Shown piece after piece: positions 37,326-49,239 of a DNA stretch of 64,000 nt. Source of the DNA: Metridium senile (Eukaryota; Cnidaria; Anthozoa; Actiniaria; Metridiidae); NCBI GenBank assembly GCA_949775045.1, contig OX459102.1, forward strand, positions 5,324,185 through 5,388,184. The letters are read 5' to 3'. The notes beneath the pieces were generated by a model. The model did no database searches and was not told where the DNA came from. It saw only the letters and a list, made by a program, of their open reading frames with translations. Position 1 is the stretch's first letter; the number at the start of each line of letters is the position of its first letter. A program made the position numbers and the translations under genes.

Positions 37326-37540
37326 AGTATGTTGTTCCGTTGTCTGTTTTTCCTTTTAGTGGTCGTAGTTGGCTCGTAGTGTAGGGTGTATTGGTATCCG
37401 TTTTCGTCGAGTGCTTTTTGGTATGTAGGGGCGGCTTGGTCGAAGGATGCTTTGTCGGATGAAAGGGATGATAGTCTTGATATATGATATATATACTGCG
37501 AATTGCATAAACTTTGACACTGCTGAAAAAGTATATTTAA

Positions 37541-37736
37541 GCAATAGAAGCAAGTTCCTATGACTCTACCGGTGAAATAGAGCACGCGGGATGTTGGGAG
37601 AAACACGAGAAAAGTTATAAAATCACGAGCTGAAAGCGAGTGATTTTATAACTTTTTCGAGTGTTTCTAACAACATCCCAAGTGCTCTATTTCACTGGTA
37701 GAGTCATAGGAACTGGCTTCTATTGCTTTTATAATA
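37541..37736. repeat. 196-bp palindrome beside the Penelope-like element
   Basis: GCAATAGAAGCAAGTTCCTA, GACTCTACCGGTGAAATAGA and TTATAAAATCAC on the left pair with their complements on the right around a short loop. It begins about 50-65 bp beyond the last recognisable reverse transcriptase codon. CTCTACCGGTGAAATAGAGC also occurs at about 42378. Confidence 0.8.
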
Positions 37737-37884
37737 TAGCAATGCAGGTTTTCCCGTAAAAACGTAGTTTTATTTGCTGATTAAAATTGTAATTCTCAAA
37801 ACTAACACCAGTGCCGAATGAACCAATCACAATCAGTGTACTATTGAGCAATCTTGACCAAAAGGGAACAAGGTGCTGTTCACT

Positions 37885-39297
37885 TAGCCTCCTCCGCAGG
37901 CAACCCAACCGGAATTCGGACTTCCTTTCTATATTGGGCTTCCTTTGTCGAGAAAAAAGAAGATTAGGACTAGGGACGAAAAGCTGGAGGAAAAAAATAG
38001 GAAGGGGTTGCCTGCCATATATCGAAGGGTTCGGACATGCAGTGGGACCTTATGGACACGCAGATTCACCCCGGGTCCCCTAGTATAACAAATATCCCTT
38101 CCAGGGTCCAGTAAAATCCCCATTATCACTATTATAAAATAAGCTCTTTTCAAAATTCTATCTTTAAAGTAAGCCGAACGTAAAATACCGAGTTATAGAC
38201 ATGTTATGATGATTTACTGGAAAATAACGAAGTTCTGTGATATTAAATATGCTAAAAAACTATGAGTTTGATTGTAAATTGTCATTTGTATCAAAACGAC
38301 TCTACTCGTAATTATCGTCTTTATTGCTTGTTTTTTTTCCTCAAGAAACCTAAAATACATAACTATATTCTTGGAATAAGTACATCTAAATCCAAAATTT
38401 TTACTTTCAAAATAATAACGGGTTTATTATGCACGGTTATAACAATACTCAAGGTCAAGCGGCTGTCGATCTTAACGAGTCAACAATGTGTTTCGGAACG
38501 ACGCTAGCTGTAATTTTCGTCTTTATTGTTTGATTTTTTTCTCAATAAACCTATAAAACAGAACTATATATTTGGAATAACTTCATTTGAGTAACATTTG
38601 AATAACTTGGTTCCAGCTAAAGATACAACTCTACTTGTAATAAAACGATGACAGCCGTTAAACATATAAATCACAACATATTTTATTACAAAAACTATTC
38701 AAACTTTAGAAATCGTTCAGTACCTATTTGACTATGAATTACGCCAGAAAGATAAATCTCTTCGTTTTCTTCCAGTTCCAAATAGTTTAGTTCAACTGCA
38801 GTAGTGTTCCCTTGCTTAATTATTTGCTACATCGTAGACATGTTTATCGTTGTGGTTGTTAATCGATGGCCGTTACCGAAGTTGGATCGAATCTCTTAAA
38901 ACAAATCCCAATTTAGTAGCTGCTTCAAAACACGAGTTTGCTACAACTTTAGTATCGATTAAACTACACTTTACTTTGTAAACTATTGAGTTTAGAGGGT
39001 TTTGTAGTAGCTAATTTTTCCAATATACTGAGAAGTTTGTTTTCCGTTGGCATTTTGTATAGCTAGGTGTGAGGCTTACCTCACCCTACGTGGTTTAATT
39101 TTTGTTATTATTTGTCACTACTCTACTCCCCCGAGTAAGATTTTTCATGCGCAAGACAGATGCGCAGATGGGGCTTATCATGTCGATATATGGCAGGCAA
39201 CCCCCGCCTTTTCTTTCTCTCGCCCAGTCTCCCTCTTCTGGTAACACAGCGATCCCAAACCAAGGAAAAGCAAAAAAGTTGCCTGCGGAGGAGGCTA
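37885..39297. mobile_element. 1413-bp DNA element with 20-bp perfect ends and 9-bp duplication
   Basis: The ends TAGCCTCCTCCGCAGGCAAC and its exact complement are flanked by CTGTTCACT (37876-37884 and 39298-39306). Pairing resumes further in with GGGGTTGCCTGCCATATATC. A 9-bp duplication suggests a Mutator-like family (inference). No transposase is visible. Internal tandem duplication near 38306-38390 and 38509-38600. Confidence 0.88.
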
Positions 39298-39667
39298 CTG
39301 TTCACTTTCTTCCCGGGTTATTTTTGCTAGCTAAAAAGAAGGAATTTTACTCAAAAAACCGTTAAAATATAGCTTTGGCTGACTTCTGTGCCTAAAAACA
39401 AAAACCTTTAGCTGAACTCTTGCATGAGACTGACATATCTACAGCAATTCAAGCGAATTTGAACTTTATTTGAGTGGTGAAAGCCGAGCCGACTGACAGT
39501 AATTTATTCACTGAGAGTTCTGAGAAAAAAAAACCAGTTTGAACAAGACAAGCTTGTTGTGTACAACGTTTTCAAGTTAAAAAGGAACAAAGACCACATC
39601 TACAAGATTGCTTAGGCTGCTGAAAGTATGTATTTATTTACTTTTAATCAAACGTTTGCAGGTTTAA

Positions 39668-41758
39668 AGGGGTACTTGGACGAAAATGGCTCGAAATTGT
39701 AAAATGGCAAATACTGGGATTTAAGAGCTGAAACTTTGCTTTAATAATCTTCAATACCTAAATAATCATTGTGTAAAGTTTTATTCCGAAAGTCTTAAGG
39801 AAAGTATTAAATATTTACGGTTAGATTTTCGTCCGCCATTGATTTGTTTGTCTCACGGTCAAAAAGTCATTGAGTACAGCGGCTCGCCGTATGACGTCAT
39901 ACACGCAACGAATATTAATTAGTCTCCATTTCACCGTACATTTCTTTAGAGAATTAACTAAAGTTTTCTAGTCAATACTTGTTCTCTACGGCGGAAAAAT
40001 CAGCTCTAAGGGTATTTTTAAAAGCCCCTTATATATTGCTGTTCAATGGAGAGCCCTGGGAATGTTCAATTTGGGATATAATGAAGATTTGGAGCCAGTT
40101 GTAGCTATTAAAGAAGAAGATGTATTATACGGCTGCCTGTACAAAATCAAACAAAGTCAAGTAGAGTGAAATAACTCGAATTTATTAAACAAGGGAAATT
40201 CACAGCTCTCATAAGTATCAATACTTTCTTCAGCATTATTACTTGACCTTTATTACGACATAAGACGAAGGATTAATTTTTCATGTATTTTTTAATGTGA
40301 CCAAATGTCTCGCAAACCATGAGAAAATTGGCAAAATTTGACGCCTTGAAATGCTCCTGGAACGTAAAACTTGAAAATATTTTTACCGATCACATGAAAG
40401 CATGTTTATTGTTCGTTTATATACAAGAGAAGTGTCATCCTTGGAGTCCAACTGTATTATAGTTAGTCAGTTTACAAATGATGGTTTAGGTTGAAATTCG
40501 TCAAAGTAATTAAAGTCACGCAAGTCTGTGCATCACGTAAACAAATGCTATAGTCTAACCGGGCCGGCTAAAGGATGAATTAGCTGCTCTAAAATGGCAG
40601 TGAACATAAGAACATATATCATTTCGAACATAGCAAATAATTGTAAATAGAGTTTCTGACATAACTATCAATCCACAGTATAAATAGGTCAGCGAGAGTC
40701 AAGCTGGGATCGCATGTCAACTCAAACAAAACGATACGACCGGATACGAAACAAACAACATTTTTGAGTTTAGATCAGTCCTGAATCATTCTAATAGTCT
40801 TTTTAAAGCCAATCGAGCGGTAAATAATATCTAGCTAATTCTTTTATAACATCTTTTACATTATATACATCCACTATTGAAAGAAGTAACATATCAAATA
40901 ATTAACGCGACCGGAAAAAACTAAGCACTGTCAATGAGTGCACTCGTAAACGAGCCAAAATATTTCAATAAAACAATATTCCAATTCATAGCATATAACC
41001 AAAGTGAATGGATCTATTTTTAAAGTTTTAAATAGTTTTTGATGCAACACTTATTCCATATTAATTCGAAAAAGAAGAAGGGAAATCAGCGATCTTGATT
41101 GAACATGGCTTGGTCAGTTCGAATAATATTTCGCTTACCTGACGCCAGCTTCTTGCACTCAACACTGCTGTGTATCGGTCTGTTCAAAAACCCAAATTGT
41201 TGGGATTGCACCCGTTACAAGCCTTTGTTGTTGTCCTCTGAAATGTATAGCCTTACAGACTTATTTTTATCCAAAATGTTTTGAACAAACCCCAAATAAT
41301 CCCGAAGGATGAAGTTTGCTTGTTGGGCGCGCAAAAATCTCTTCTATTTGTCTGAATCAGCCTCAGTTTTAAGGATGAAATGTGCACAGAAATACTAGAT
41401 GCTTTGTCTACAACACTCCTGAAGCCATACACTTCGCAGCACCAAGACATTTTTTGGTTAAAACATAAGTTTTTCAACTTTCCAAGTAGATTTACATGTA
41501 TATTAGCCACGAGTGTTTGTTATGTGTTGCGGGTATGATGTCATTTCCTGACTCGACCCAATCCTCTTGAGCCGAAATCATGATACAAGCAAAACAATGG
41601 CGGACGGAAAATAACCGTTAATTTTTAATACTTTCCTTTGGACTATCGGAAAAATACTTTACACAATAATTGTTTAGATATTGAAGATTATTTAAGCAAA
41701 ATTTCAGCTCTTAAAACCCATTTTTACAATTTCGAGCCATTTTCGTCCAAGTACCCCT
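39668..41758. mobile_element. 2.09-kb element with TTAA duplication and long terminal inverted repeats
   Basis: TTAA at 39664-39667 and 41759-41762 flanks ends AGGGGTACTTGGACGAAAAT and complement. Similarity of the arms extends about 180 bp to CGTCCGCCATTG / CAATGGCGGACG. TTAA duplication fits piggyBac (family knowledge). I found no transposase; the small frames at 41099-41510 lack similarity. Confidence 0.82.
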
Positions 41759-42449
41759 TTAAAGTTGATCAGTTTCTGTTTTCATTTTGACGAGACAATT
41801 GAAAGATAATTGTAAATCTGCCTTTTTGTCTTTGTTCACATTGCATGTTTTCAAACGTGGTTTATTTATAAGAATAAAAAAACAAGAAAACACATTTATA
41901 ATTCTGTACTTGATTGTGTGTTTGTTTGTTTTTATAAAACAAAATATAATATTTTGCCGTCGATAAATTCAACATGTATTTGTTCAAGATTTATCAGTTC
42001 AATTGCAAAAATATCTCGCTTGTTCACTATGAAATTATCTTAAAAATTATCTTCATATTTCAAGGATAAACTGAAGTAAAAATTATTGCCACTTTAAAAC
42101 GCTGTTTTCCTTTTTTTTGTTTTTGTTTGCTTTGATCAAATTCAACGTTTGACTTCCAACTTTACAGTTTGTCTAAAGGCGGCGTATTTTCAAAACTATG
42201 TCTATGATTTTTGTCGCGTTTGCATGTCATTGCACCGTAGGCTTTAGGGTTTTATAGGTTAACAGAAAGGTCATAAGATGGAAAGTCTTTTTACATTTTA
42301 AAAACCGTTTTTAGTAAATGTAGTAGCTTACAGAAATAGTCTTATTAAAATTGTGAGCTGTCAATCAAAAACCATGTCTCTACCGGTGAAATAGAGCATA
42401 GCTTTTTTGAGTGAATCAACCAATCAGAGCTTACGTACTATCTAAGCTA

Positions 42450-43875
42450 TATTATAAAACTATATCAAGTGCATTGTGGGAGCGATCTACGCGCGCGATC
42501 AGGCGCGAAGTTCAAACCTTGCGTGTGTCTTCGTACGGCTGCTGAATATTGAAAGTGAAAGTAGATGTCTTCTTTCCCGCTTTTAAGGCATTTTTAGCTT
42601 TGGGTTGACATTTACAATACTCACAAAATATGTATATACATTATAGTTTCCAATAAATATTATTGAGCTGTTACTTCGTTTTGACAAAATCATGAACTGA
42701 TAATAAAAACAAGTTTAAAGTTGTTCTTTATTGACGAGTTAAGAGTGATTTAGCTCCAATAGAAATGCTACTTAGTCGGCAATAAAAGTGATAATTACCT
42801 TACCTTTTCGTTATGATGATTACAAAACTATAAATTATTATACTAGTTAAACTCAACTAGACTCTAGGTAATGCAGATAATATATTTATTTCCTGTATTT
42901 AATTTTATAGTGAGTTGGAGTTGATGATTATTTGCAATTCGAGCTATTTCGGCTAGCATGCAAATCAGTCCTATATCAAAACCAATTTGTGTGTAAACTG
43001 TAGTTTTTTGAGTAATTTTCGTCTTTCCAGCTATTGACTGTTTGTATCTTCTTATTCTTATACTTGGTAATTAATATCAATGTTTTTTCTTACGGATCTT
43101 CAATGAAATTGAGTGTTAGAATAATAAATTGCCGATCCGGCTAGCACAGCCGTGTTTTCGCATCAACGCATATAAACACGCGATATTTGTGATTTGTTTA
43201 CATTTATTTCGCTGTATTTAAGAACCACATGAGCAATAATATTTGGTATAAAGGAATTGTTGAATTAATAAGCTCTAAGAGTTTACAAACTTCGAGTACG
43301 GTGCTGTTGTTATTGCTGTTTTAATAGAACAAGTAATTTGTGCTACATAGTTTGTACAAATAGTTCACTTTAGCGAAGCATAACTTTAGAGTAAAAATGA
43401 AAATTATATCCGTAAAACATTAGCAAATACTAAATAGCTAGAACTATGATTTGCATGCTAGCTAAATAATCATCGACTCAAACACACTATAAATACAGCA
43501 AATAAATATATTACTAACATTACCTAGAGCCTAGTTGAACTTAACTAGAAGAATAGTTTAGTTTTTAAGGGAAATATTTCACTTTTATTGTCGACTGTCT
43601 AGCATTTCTATCGAAGCTAAATCTTTCTAAAGTCGTTAACAAAGAACAATTTTAAACTCGTTTATATTATCCTTTCATGAAAACTGTTATATATAGTATT
43701 TATTTTTGCATTTAAAATATAAACCCAAATCTAAAAACATAAAGAGTAAACAACAGTTTACATTTACTTGAATGTTCTTGCAGCCTTACAAAGACACACT
43801 CAATGTTTTAACTTCGCGCCTAAGCTCGCGAGTAAACGTTCCCATAATGCACCCGATATAGTTATATACTTTCTC
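42450..43875. repeat. Large fold-back with arms of about 420-520 bp
   Basis: Left-arm blocks AACTATATC, CGCGCGATCAGGCGCGAAG, TAGAAATGCTA, ACTCTAGGTAATG and GCTAGCATGCAAATC have complements in reverse order on the right arm (43445-43875). The arms are diverged. The left flank shares CTCTACCGGTGAAATAGAGC with the palindrome at 37541. A further small inverted pair (ACACATATAACT / AGTTATATGTGT) lies at about 43937-44130. Confidence 0.75.
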
Positions 43876-44808
43876 AGCAGTGTCAAAGTTTTTGCAAATC
43901 GCTGGTTGCAATATTGTTGTCCACCTCAGAAATACATATATACACATATAACTAACACGTGACTAGTAGTACTTAGGCTATTTCTCATCGGAAATCTGAC
44001 CAATTGATTCGTGGCATAATCCTACACAGTAATTTAATAAAGTACTACCATATCAATCTGTATAAGAGCTTAAAATTGAAGTAAATAGCTTACTTATACC
44101 CAGTCACGTGACAGTTATATGTGTATATATAACATTTATAATTCAGATGCATAATAGCCCAAACTAGAATTTTGAACTCATCCAAAAATCTAAACAATTT
44201 CTCTTACATGTAAATACATGTAAATATTACATTACATGTAAATATTGTGGGAACTTCAATCAACATCCCACATGTAACTGTGACACATGTATATGTCACC
44301 AATTCTAACTCAGAATGTAACTCGATTCCAACTCAAGTCTAACTCAAGCCTAACTCCAACTCTAACTCGGATTCCAACTCGGGGATTTACTACTCCCCGT
44401 TTACACGGATCCGGATACTTTTGAAACCGCATACTTTTTGATGCGAATCGGCCTATCGTCCACACGAATCCATTAGGGACCTTAAGCTCGTCGACGAAAG
44501 AGGTCGACGACGACGAACGGAATGTAATTACGTATGACATTTTTCTAACGCGCATGCGCCCGCAGACGTCAACGTGGACCGGGCTGCAGTCGACAACCTC
44601 AAAACAGCAAATTTGGCGTCGAGTGGTTAACGTGAGTATTTTTTCTCGTTTTATCTTCATATTAAACATCCTTACATGTACAAACTCTGTGCTAGCGATA
44701 GTTAAAAGATAACTTAAGAATATAGGCGATTATGTTTTATATGAATGTGTATTTAATTGCACTTTAATTTCAATTTGATTTTAGCTGTCAAAGCTGTCAA
44801 ATTCGAGC

Positions 44809-45646
44809 ATGGCGGAATCGGTGGTTTCAGTTGAAAAGACGAAGCAAACCAAACAGTAAGTCATACAAAATTCTATATGTTCTAATTCTAATTTATAATG
44901 CAGCGAAATGTAGAACTCTTTTCCTGAAGCTAAAAAGTTCATTATGTACTTAACAACCGATTTTGAAGGCTTGTTTTGCTTATCATAATAAATTTGTTCC
45001 TTCTTTGTATTTTAGATCGAAGCCAGAATGGACCAAAGACCACGACATAAATCTGTGCCGGGATATACTAGTCCTAGAGCCATTCAAGTACACAAAACGC
45101 AGCACCAAACGAGGCGAAATATGGAGGGAAATAAGTCATAACTTAAATTCTTTGAGCAGCCCAAAATTCAAAACAACCGATAGGTCAGTCAGGGACAGAT
45201 TTTCGCTGATTCAGGCCAAGTACAAGGATAAGATGAGGTACGAAGAAGGAGCGTCTGGCATAGATTGTGAAGAAACTGAGCTCGATCAAGCTTTAGCTGA
45301 AATCACAGAGAAAGAAGAAGAAGCAGACAGGGAAAGGAACGAGAAAAATGACACACAAACGAAAAAGAATGAGAAAGACAAAGCTGCAGGTGAGGACGTC
45401 AGACTGAAAGCAATGGAAACTATGCGAAGAAAGAGTGATGATTTTGAAGATGATAAACCCAGCAAGAGAAGGAGAAGCACATCAGATGCTGTGGAGTATT
45501 TAAAAGAAAAGTTTGAAAATGAGAAAGATTTAAGGAAGGAGGAGTTGGAGATTAAAAAGAATGAGCAACAAATGATGATGGCACAAATGAAAATCATGCA
45601 AGAACAAAGCAATGCCTTATTAGCACTGTTGGCAAAAAAGCTTTGA
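44809..45646 (+). CDS. Harbinger Myb/SANT-like DNA-binding protein
   Basis: Two coding exons, 44809-44855 and 45016-45646, joined as CA then A (Gln), give 225 residues. The N-terminal helix-turn-helix type domain (about residues 19-85) has tryptophans in KPEWTKDHD and EIWREI and a basic RDRFSLIQAKYKDKMR, the trihelix-like Myb fold of these proteins. The centre is acidic then basic with a likely nuclear signal KPSKRRRS. The C-terminus is a Lys/Glu-rich coiled coil ending in a Met/Gln segment. In this family the Myb-like protein binds the transposon ends and helps bring the nuclease into the nucleus (family knowledge). A 5' untranslated intron may end at 44783. No disabling change is seen. Confidence 0.88.
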
Positions 45647-46089
45647 ACACATAAGTTTACTTTGAACTGAACTTGTGTAAACGTTTTACAAGGTTATTTT
45701 ATTTATATTGTAAAGTGCATTCATTAAAAGCGTGAAACACGTATTACTAAATTGTCCAGAATAGTGCTTGTTCAAAAAAAATTATAGAATAGTAAAAAAT
45801 AGTTTTTCTAATGTTTCATGCTTTCACTGAATGCACTCTATGCTATGTTTGATATAGTGTTAAAGTTTTACAAGATGAAAAAACATTGTAATTATGTGTC
45901 ATAATAGACACTCTTTGATTTTTTAGTTAGATCAGTGATCACAGTTGTGCTACAATTTTAATCAAAAACACAACAGCTTCTTTGTAATTAGTTGTTTATA
46001 TTCAGCATATTTGAATAATAAAGTTCATGTTAACACGTCATACATGTAGTTGTTTTCATTTGATTGTTCGATGATCCAATCTGCGATGC

Positions 46090-48353
46090 TCAATTGAAAT
46101 AATCTTGAAGAGATGGTGGTGCCAGCTCAAAATAGTCAGACGTTTCATTGCCATATAAACAAGTAAGGGCATTTCTAAGTATTGCACTGACTACATACAT
46201 TTTTCCAACGGCACTGAGGCCAAGTTTCAAGTTTCTTTTGAAGTCCATAGCCTTGAATGAGGTTATGATGTCATTGAATAGCCACTCAACTGATTCTCTG
46301 ACAGAGCTCATAGATTGATTAAAAGCCATCATCTGTGGTGTAAGGGCACCATATCTAAAGGGAGCTTGTAGTTGTACCCTTAGGGGGTAAGCTGGGTCAC
46401 CATAGATGCAATATGGATGTCCTAAGGGTGAGATGGCATACCTCTGCAGATCACGGAGAAGGCCAGAATCAGTCAAAATTCCTGCATCATGCCTTCTACC
46501 CTCTATAGACAAATAATTGTTTTGATTAATTCCCATAATAAAAATCGAGAATTAAATAAAATGGTTCTTTTTGGATGTAAGAAACCCAAATTTATTTCCA
46601 CCTAATGTTTCAGTTACATTTAAATTCATACTTCTTGTCAGGTAGGATAGCTAGGAACATGGGTTTGGACAGTTAGGATGGGCACAACAGGTAGGACGAC
46701 TATTATAGGAATTCTAAAGAAATTAAAATCAATCATATTTCAAATCTTTCAAAATTCAAAATCAAATGAAAAAGAATTGATTGACAGGGAATATGTGAAT
46801 CCCATTTCATTTTTTAAGAATGTAGATAACATGAACATATGGGTATTTTGTATCATACAAAGTACAAATACTAAAGTGTGTACATATTGAATATTTATTT
46901 TTATTGAAAGTATTGCTCTCCTTATGCAATTGCTATATTTGTATATACATTGCATTAGAATTGGAATTACAATGATATCTTAATTTGATTTATTGATATT
47001 TATAAATGGTATTAGAAATTGAATTGCAAAACAGTATTGTCAAATAACAATAATAATGATATGGATTCATTTGATCTGCTATCCAACAAGACATTAAACC
47101 TGTAAATTTTAAACCTGTAAATTTTTAAGCTTACTGCACTTGTTTGAAAAAAGACTTTTTTTTTAAAAATTCTTTAAGTGGAACTCAAATGGAATAAGTT
47201 ACTGTGCAGATCTAGATCAACTGATGGTTTAAATTGTAAAAAAGTGAAATGGGATTCACATATTTCCTGATCATTCATTTTCATGTAATTTTAATATCTT
47301 TCCTACCTGTCCTTCCCATACCAACTGTCCAAACCCGTCTTAGCTATAGCTGTCCTACCATTCTACCTGTCTTAGTAATCCAATTAAACTAGCCTTACAC
47401 AAATAAGCATAACTAGGTTAATTTACTAGTATACCAGTTTTAGTGTTACTGAAACTGTACGAGAAAATAAATCAAGGCATTTTACATCCATAAAGAACCA
47501 ATGAATTAAACTGGTTTTCAAAAACATATAAAACAATATAAAAAAATTATTTTGGTTATAATACCAATGAATACAAAGAGCAAGCAATTCAATGAGAGTT
47601 TACTATTCTGTTTTAAGCTCAAAAGCTTATACATGATCAGCAATAATTTTGCACTGTTGGTCCATGAAATATATAAATAATCTTACCAACAGGGCCATAT
47701 AGATGTCCAATTAACCCATTGGGTAGGGCAATACACTGATATTTAAGGGCATGTACCCTCTTGTGTCCATTGTAAACAACCCTTTGTTGCTCTCCTGGTC
47801 GACAAATCGCACGAACGGTTCCATCAACAAACCCAAAACAGTTTTGGAGGGCGGCCCCTTTGGCATATACTACATCGCTGTATTCTTGTAGCGCTTGTGG
47901 TGACAGAATTCGGTGATTCCACTGCGTGATTAGATGAACGTGTGTGTCGTAAATGTAATCGAGCACTTCATTGAAAACCATACTTAGCACAGGCACTGGC
48001 ATCCCAAAACGATGAATCATGTCACTATACCTACACGGGTAAGCTAGTCGTTTAAGTATAATACAAAGACCTTCTAACCCACTTGCTGTAGATCCTTGAG
48101 AGCAAATCAAGTTGTCAGGAATTTGAAGAACATCACAGAGTAGGTTAAGGTCGCGTTTTCGTACTCGAAACTCGGCAAAACATTCAGCATCATTCATGTC
48201 ATCTAGATCCAGTCGTTGATAATCTGAATGCACAAAATTTGGGTTTTTCGGCTGGAACTCTTCATACAGCAGCAAAAGTTTTTCGTCGTTAAGAATTCCG
48301 TAATCGTGACTTAACAGAATAAGCTGTTGAAGCTCATGAAATGAAACTGGCAT
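46090..48353 (-). CDS. Harbinger DDE nuclease, HARBI1-like
   Basis: Two exons, 48353-47687 and 46502-46090, join G then AG to restore GPVEGRRHD and give 359 residues, normal for the family. The three expected catalytic acids are present: D177 in GFVDGTVR, D258 in YGDPAYPL and E295 in RESVEWLF. The helix-turn-helix region precedes them (about 85-135). The protein cuts and joins transposon DNA (family knowledge). It faces the Myb-like gene, with the two 3' ends about 440 bp apart. The frame is open from ATG to stop, so the copy may be autonomous or recently so. Confidence 0.92.
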
Positions 48354-49029
48354 TTTGTCGGCGACGTTGAGTACTGCTTAAACTTTGTAACCCCTCGCCG
48401 TGGACGACGTTCTCGCCCAAGTCCCCACTCGGACAATCTCGTCGTCGTCGTCCTCTTTCGTCGACGAGCTTAAGGTCCCTATTGAATGCGGTCACCGAAA
48501 CCGCATACTTTTACTTGAATCCTCCGGATACGCGGATTCGTGTGGACGCATATATTTCTATGCGGTTTCAGCCGGATCGGATTCGTGTAGACGAGGCCTA
48601 AAATACAACTAGAAGTTGATGATTACCATTTAGATGAGAATAGAAATATCTTACCTGAATAGACATGTTATCCTGAAGAATATAAGCCAAATTATATGCG
48701 GACATATATCCTAGTAACGACGAATTACTAATAGTGTATATTAAAATAACAACTGGAGTGCGTGACACAGGCAGCCCAAACTTTCAAAAGACTGCGGAAT
48801 GTTACTGATTGGAATTATTGTTCTTGATTCTTTTCTATGTATATATTTTCGTTTTCTTTTCTTTAATTTCCTTGATTAGTATTGTTGTTGTTATTTTATT
48901 TGCAATATTTTTTTCTTCCTTTTATTTGGTTTTAAAAACAGCAACATGAAATTGATACTGTTACATATCTATATTTAAACCATTACATTTAACACCTAAT
49001 TATCACCCGAGGTAGCCAGTATATAAACG

Positions 49030-49239
49030 ATGAAACTCCTTTCGCAATCATTTGTATTTCGCAAAAGCCCTCGTAGCTGGCATGTTGTAAAACCTTGACT
49101 TGACTGGACTGAGAAAACCTGGACTGGACTGAGAAAACCTGGACTGAGAAAACCTGGACTGAGAAAACCACCCGTGGTTCAAGAACAAGCTGTTGTTCAA
49201 CCGGCGCCCCAGGCTAACGAAGAACAAAGTGAACTTGAG
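49030..49239 (+). pseudogene. Possible first exon of an unknown gene, with an in-frame TGA
   Basis: From ATG at 49030 a frame begins KLLSQSFVFRKSPRSWHVVK, is stopped by TGA at about 49096, and continues in the same frame with repeated GLRKP and then VVQEQAVVQPAPQANEEQ to a phase-0 donor at 49240. A TATATAAA lies just before the ATG. The GLRKP part comes from a 15-20 bp tandem repeat (about 49093-49168). I do not recognise it. It may be a broken exon or chance. Confidence 0.3.

Larger units (their letters stand above)
36432..37490 (-). mobile_element. 5'-truncated Penelope-like retroelement
   Basis: In element order it has the last part of the reverse transcriptase region ([34 protein letters not shown]; about 37475-37290), a frame change near 37285, a linker, the GIY-YIG endonuclease (36657-37325 frame), and a non-coding 3' region with a hammerhead ribozyme. 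The [10 protein letters not shown] block and the CxC...CPLNGNC motif before the endonuclease are marks of Penelope-like elements (family knowledge). Upstream reverse transcriptase motifs are missing. Confidence 0.88.
44391..48600. mobile_element. PIF/Harbinger DNA transposon with two genes
   Basis: Ends: TACTCCCCGTTTACACGGAT on the left and the complement of TAGGCCTCGTCTACACGAAT on the right. A second inverted pair containing GGACCTTAAGCTCGTCGACG lies inside both ends (about 44477 and 48475). The interior holds a Myb/SANT-like gene and a DDE nuclease gene facing each other, the standard Harbinger pair. The terminal repeats are diverged and I could not fix the 3-bp target duplication. Confidence 0.88.

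Noticed and set aside
44310..44669. 119-codon antisense frame at the Harbinger left end
   Set aside because: Covers the terminal repeat and has no similarity; the same terminal sequence on the right gives an unrelated frame.
45286..45612. Antisense Ser/Phe-rich frame of 108 codons
   Set aside because: Shadow of the Lys/Glu-rich coiled coil of the Myb-like gene.
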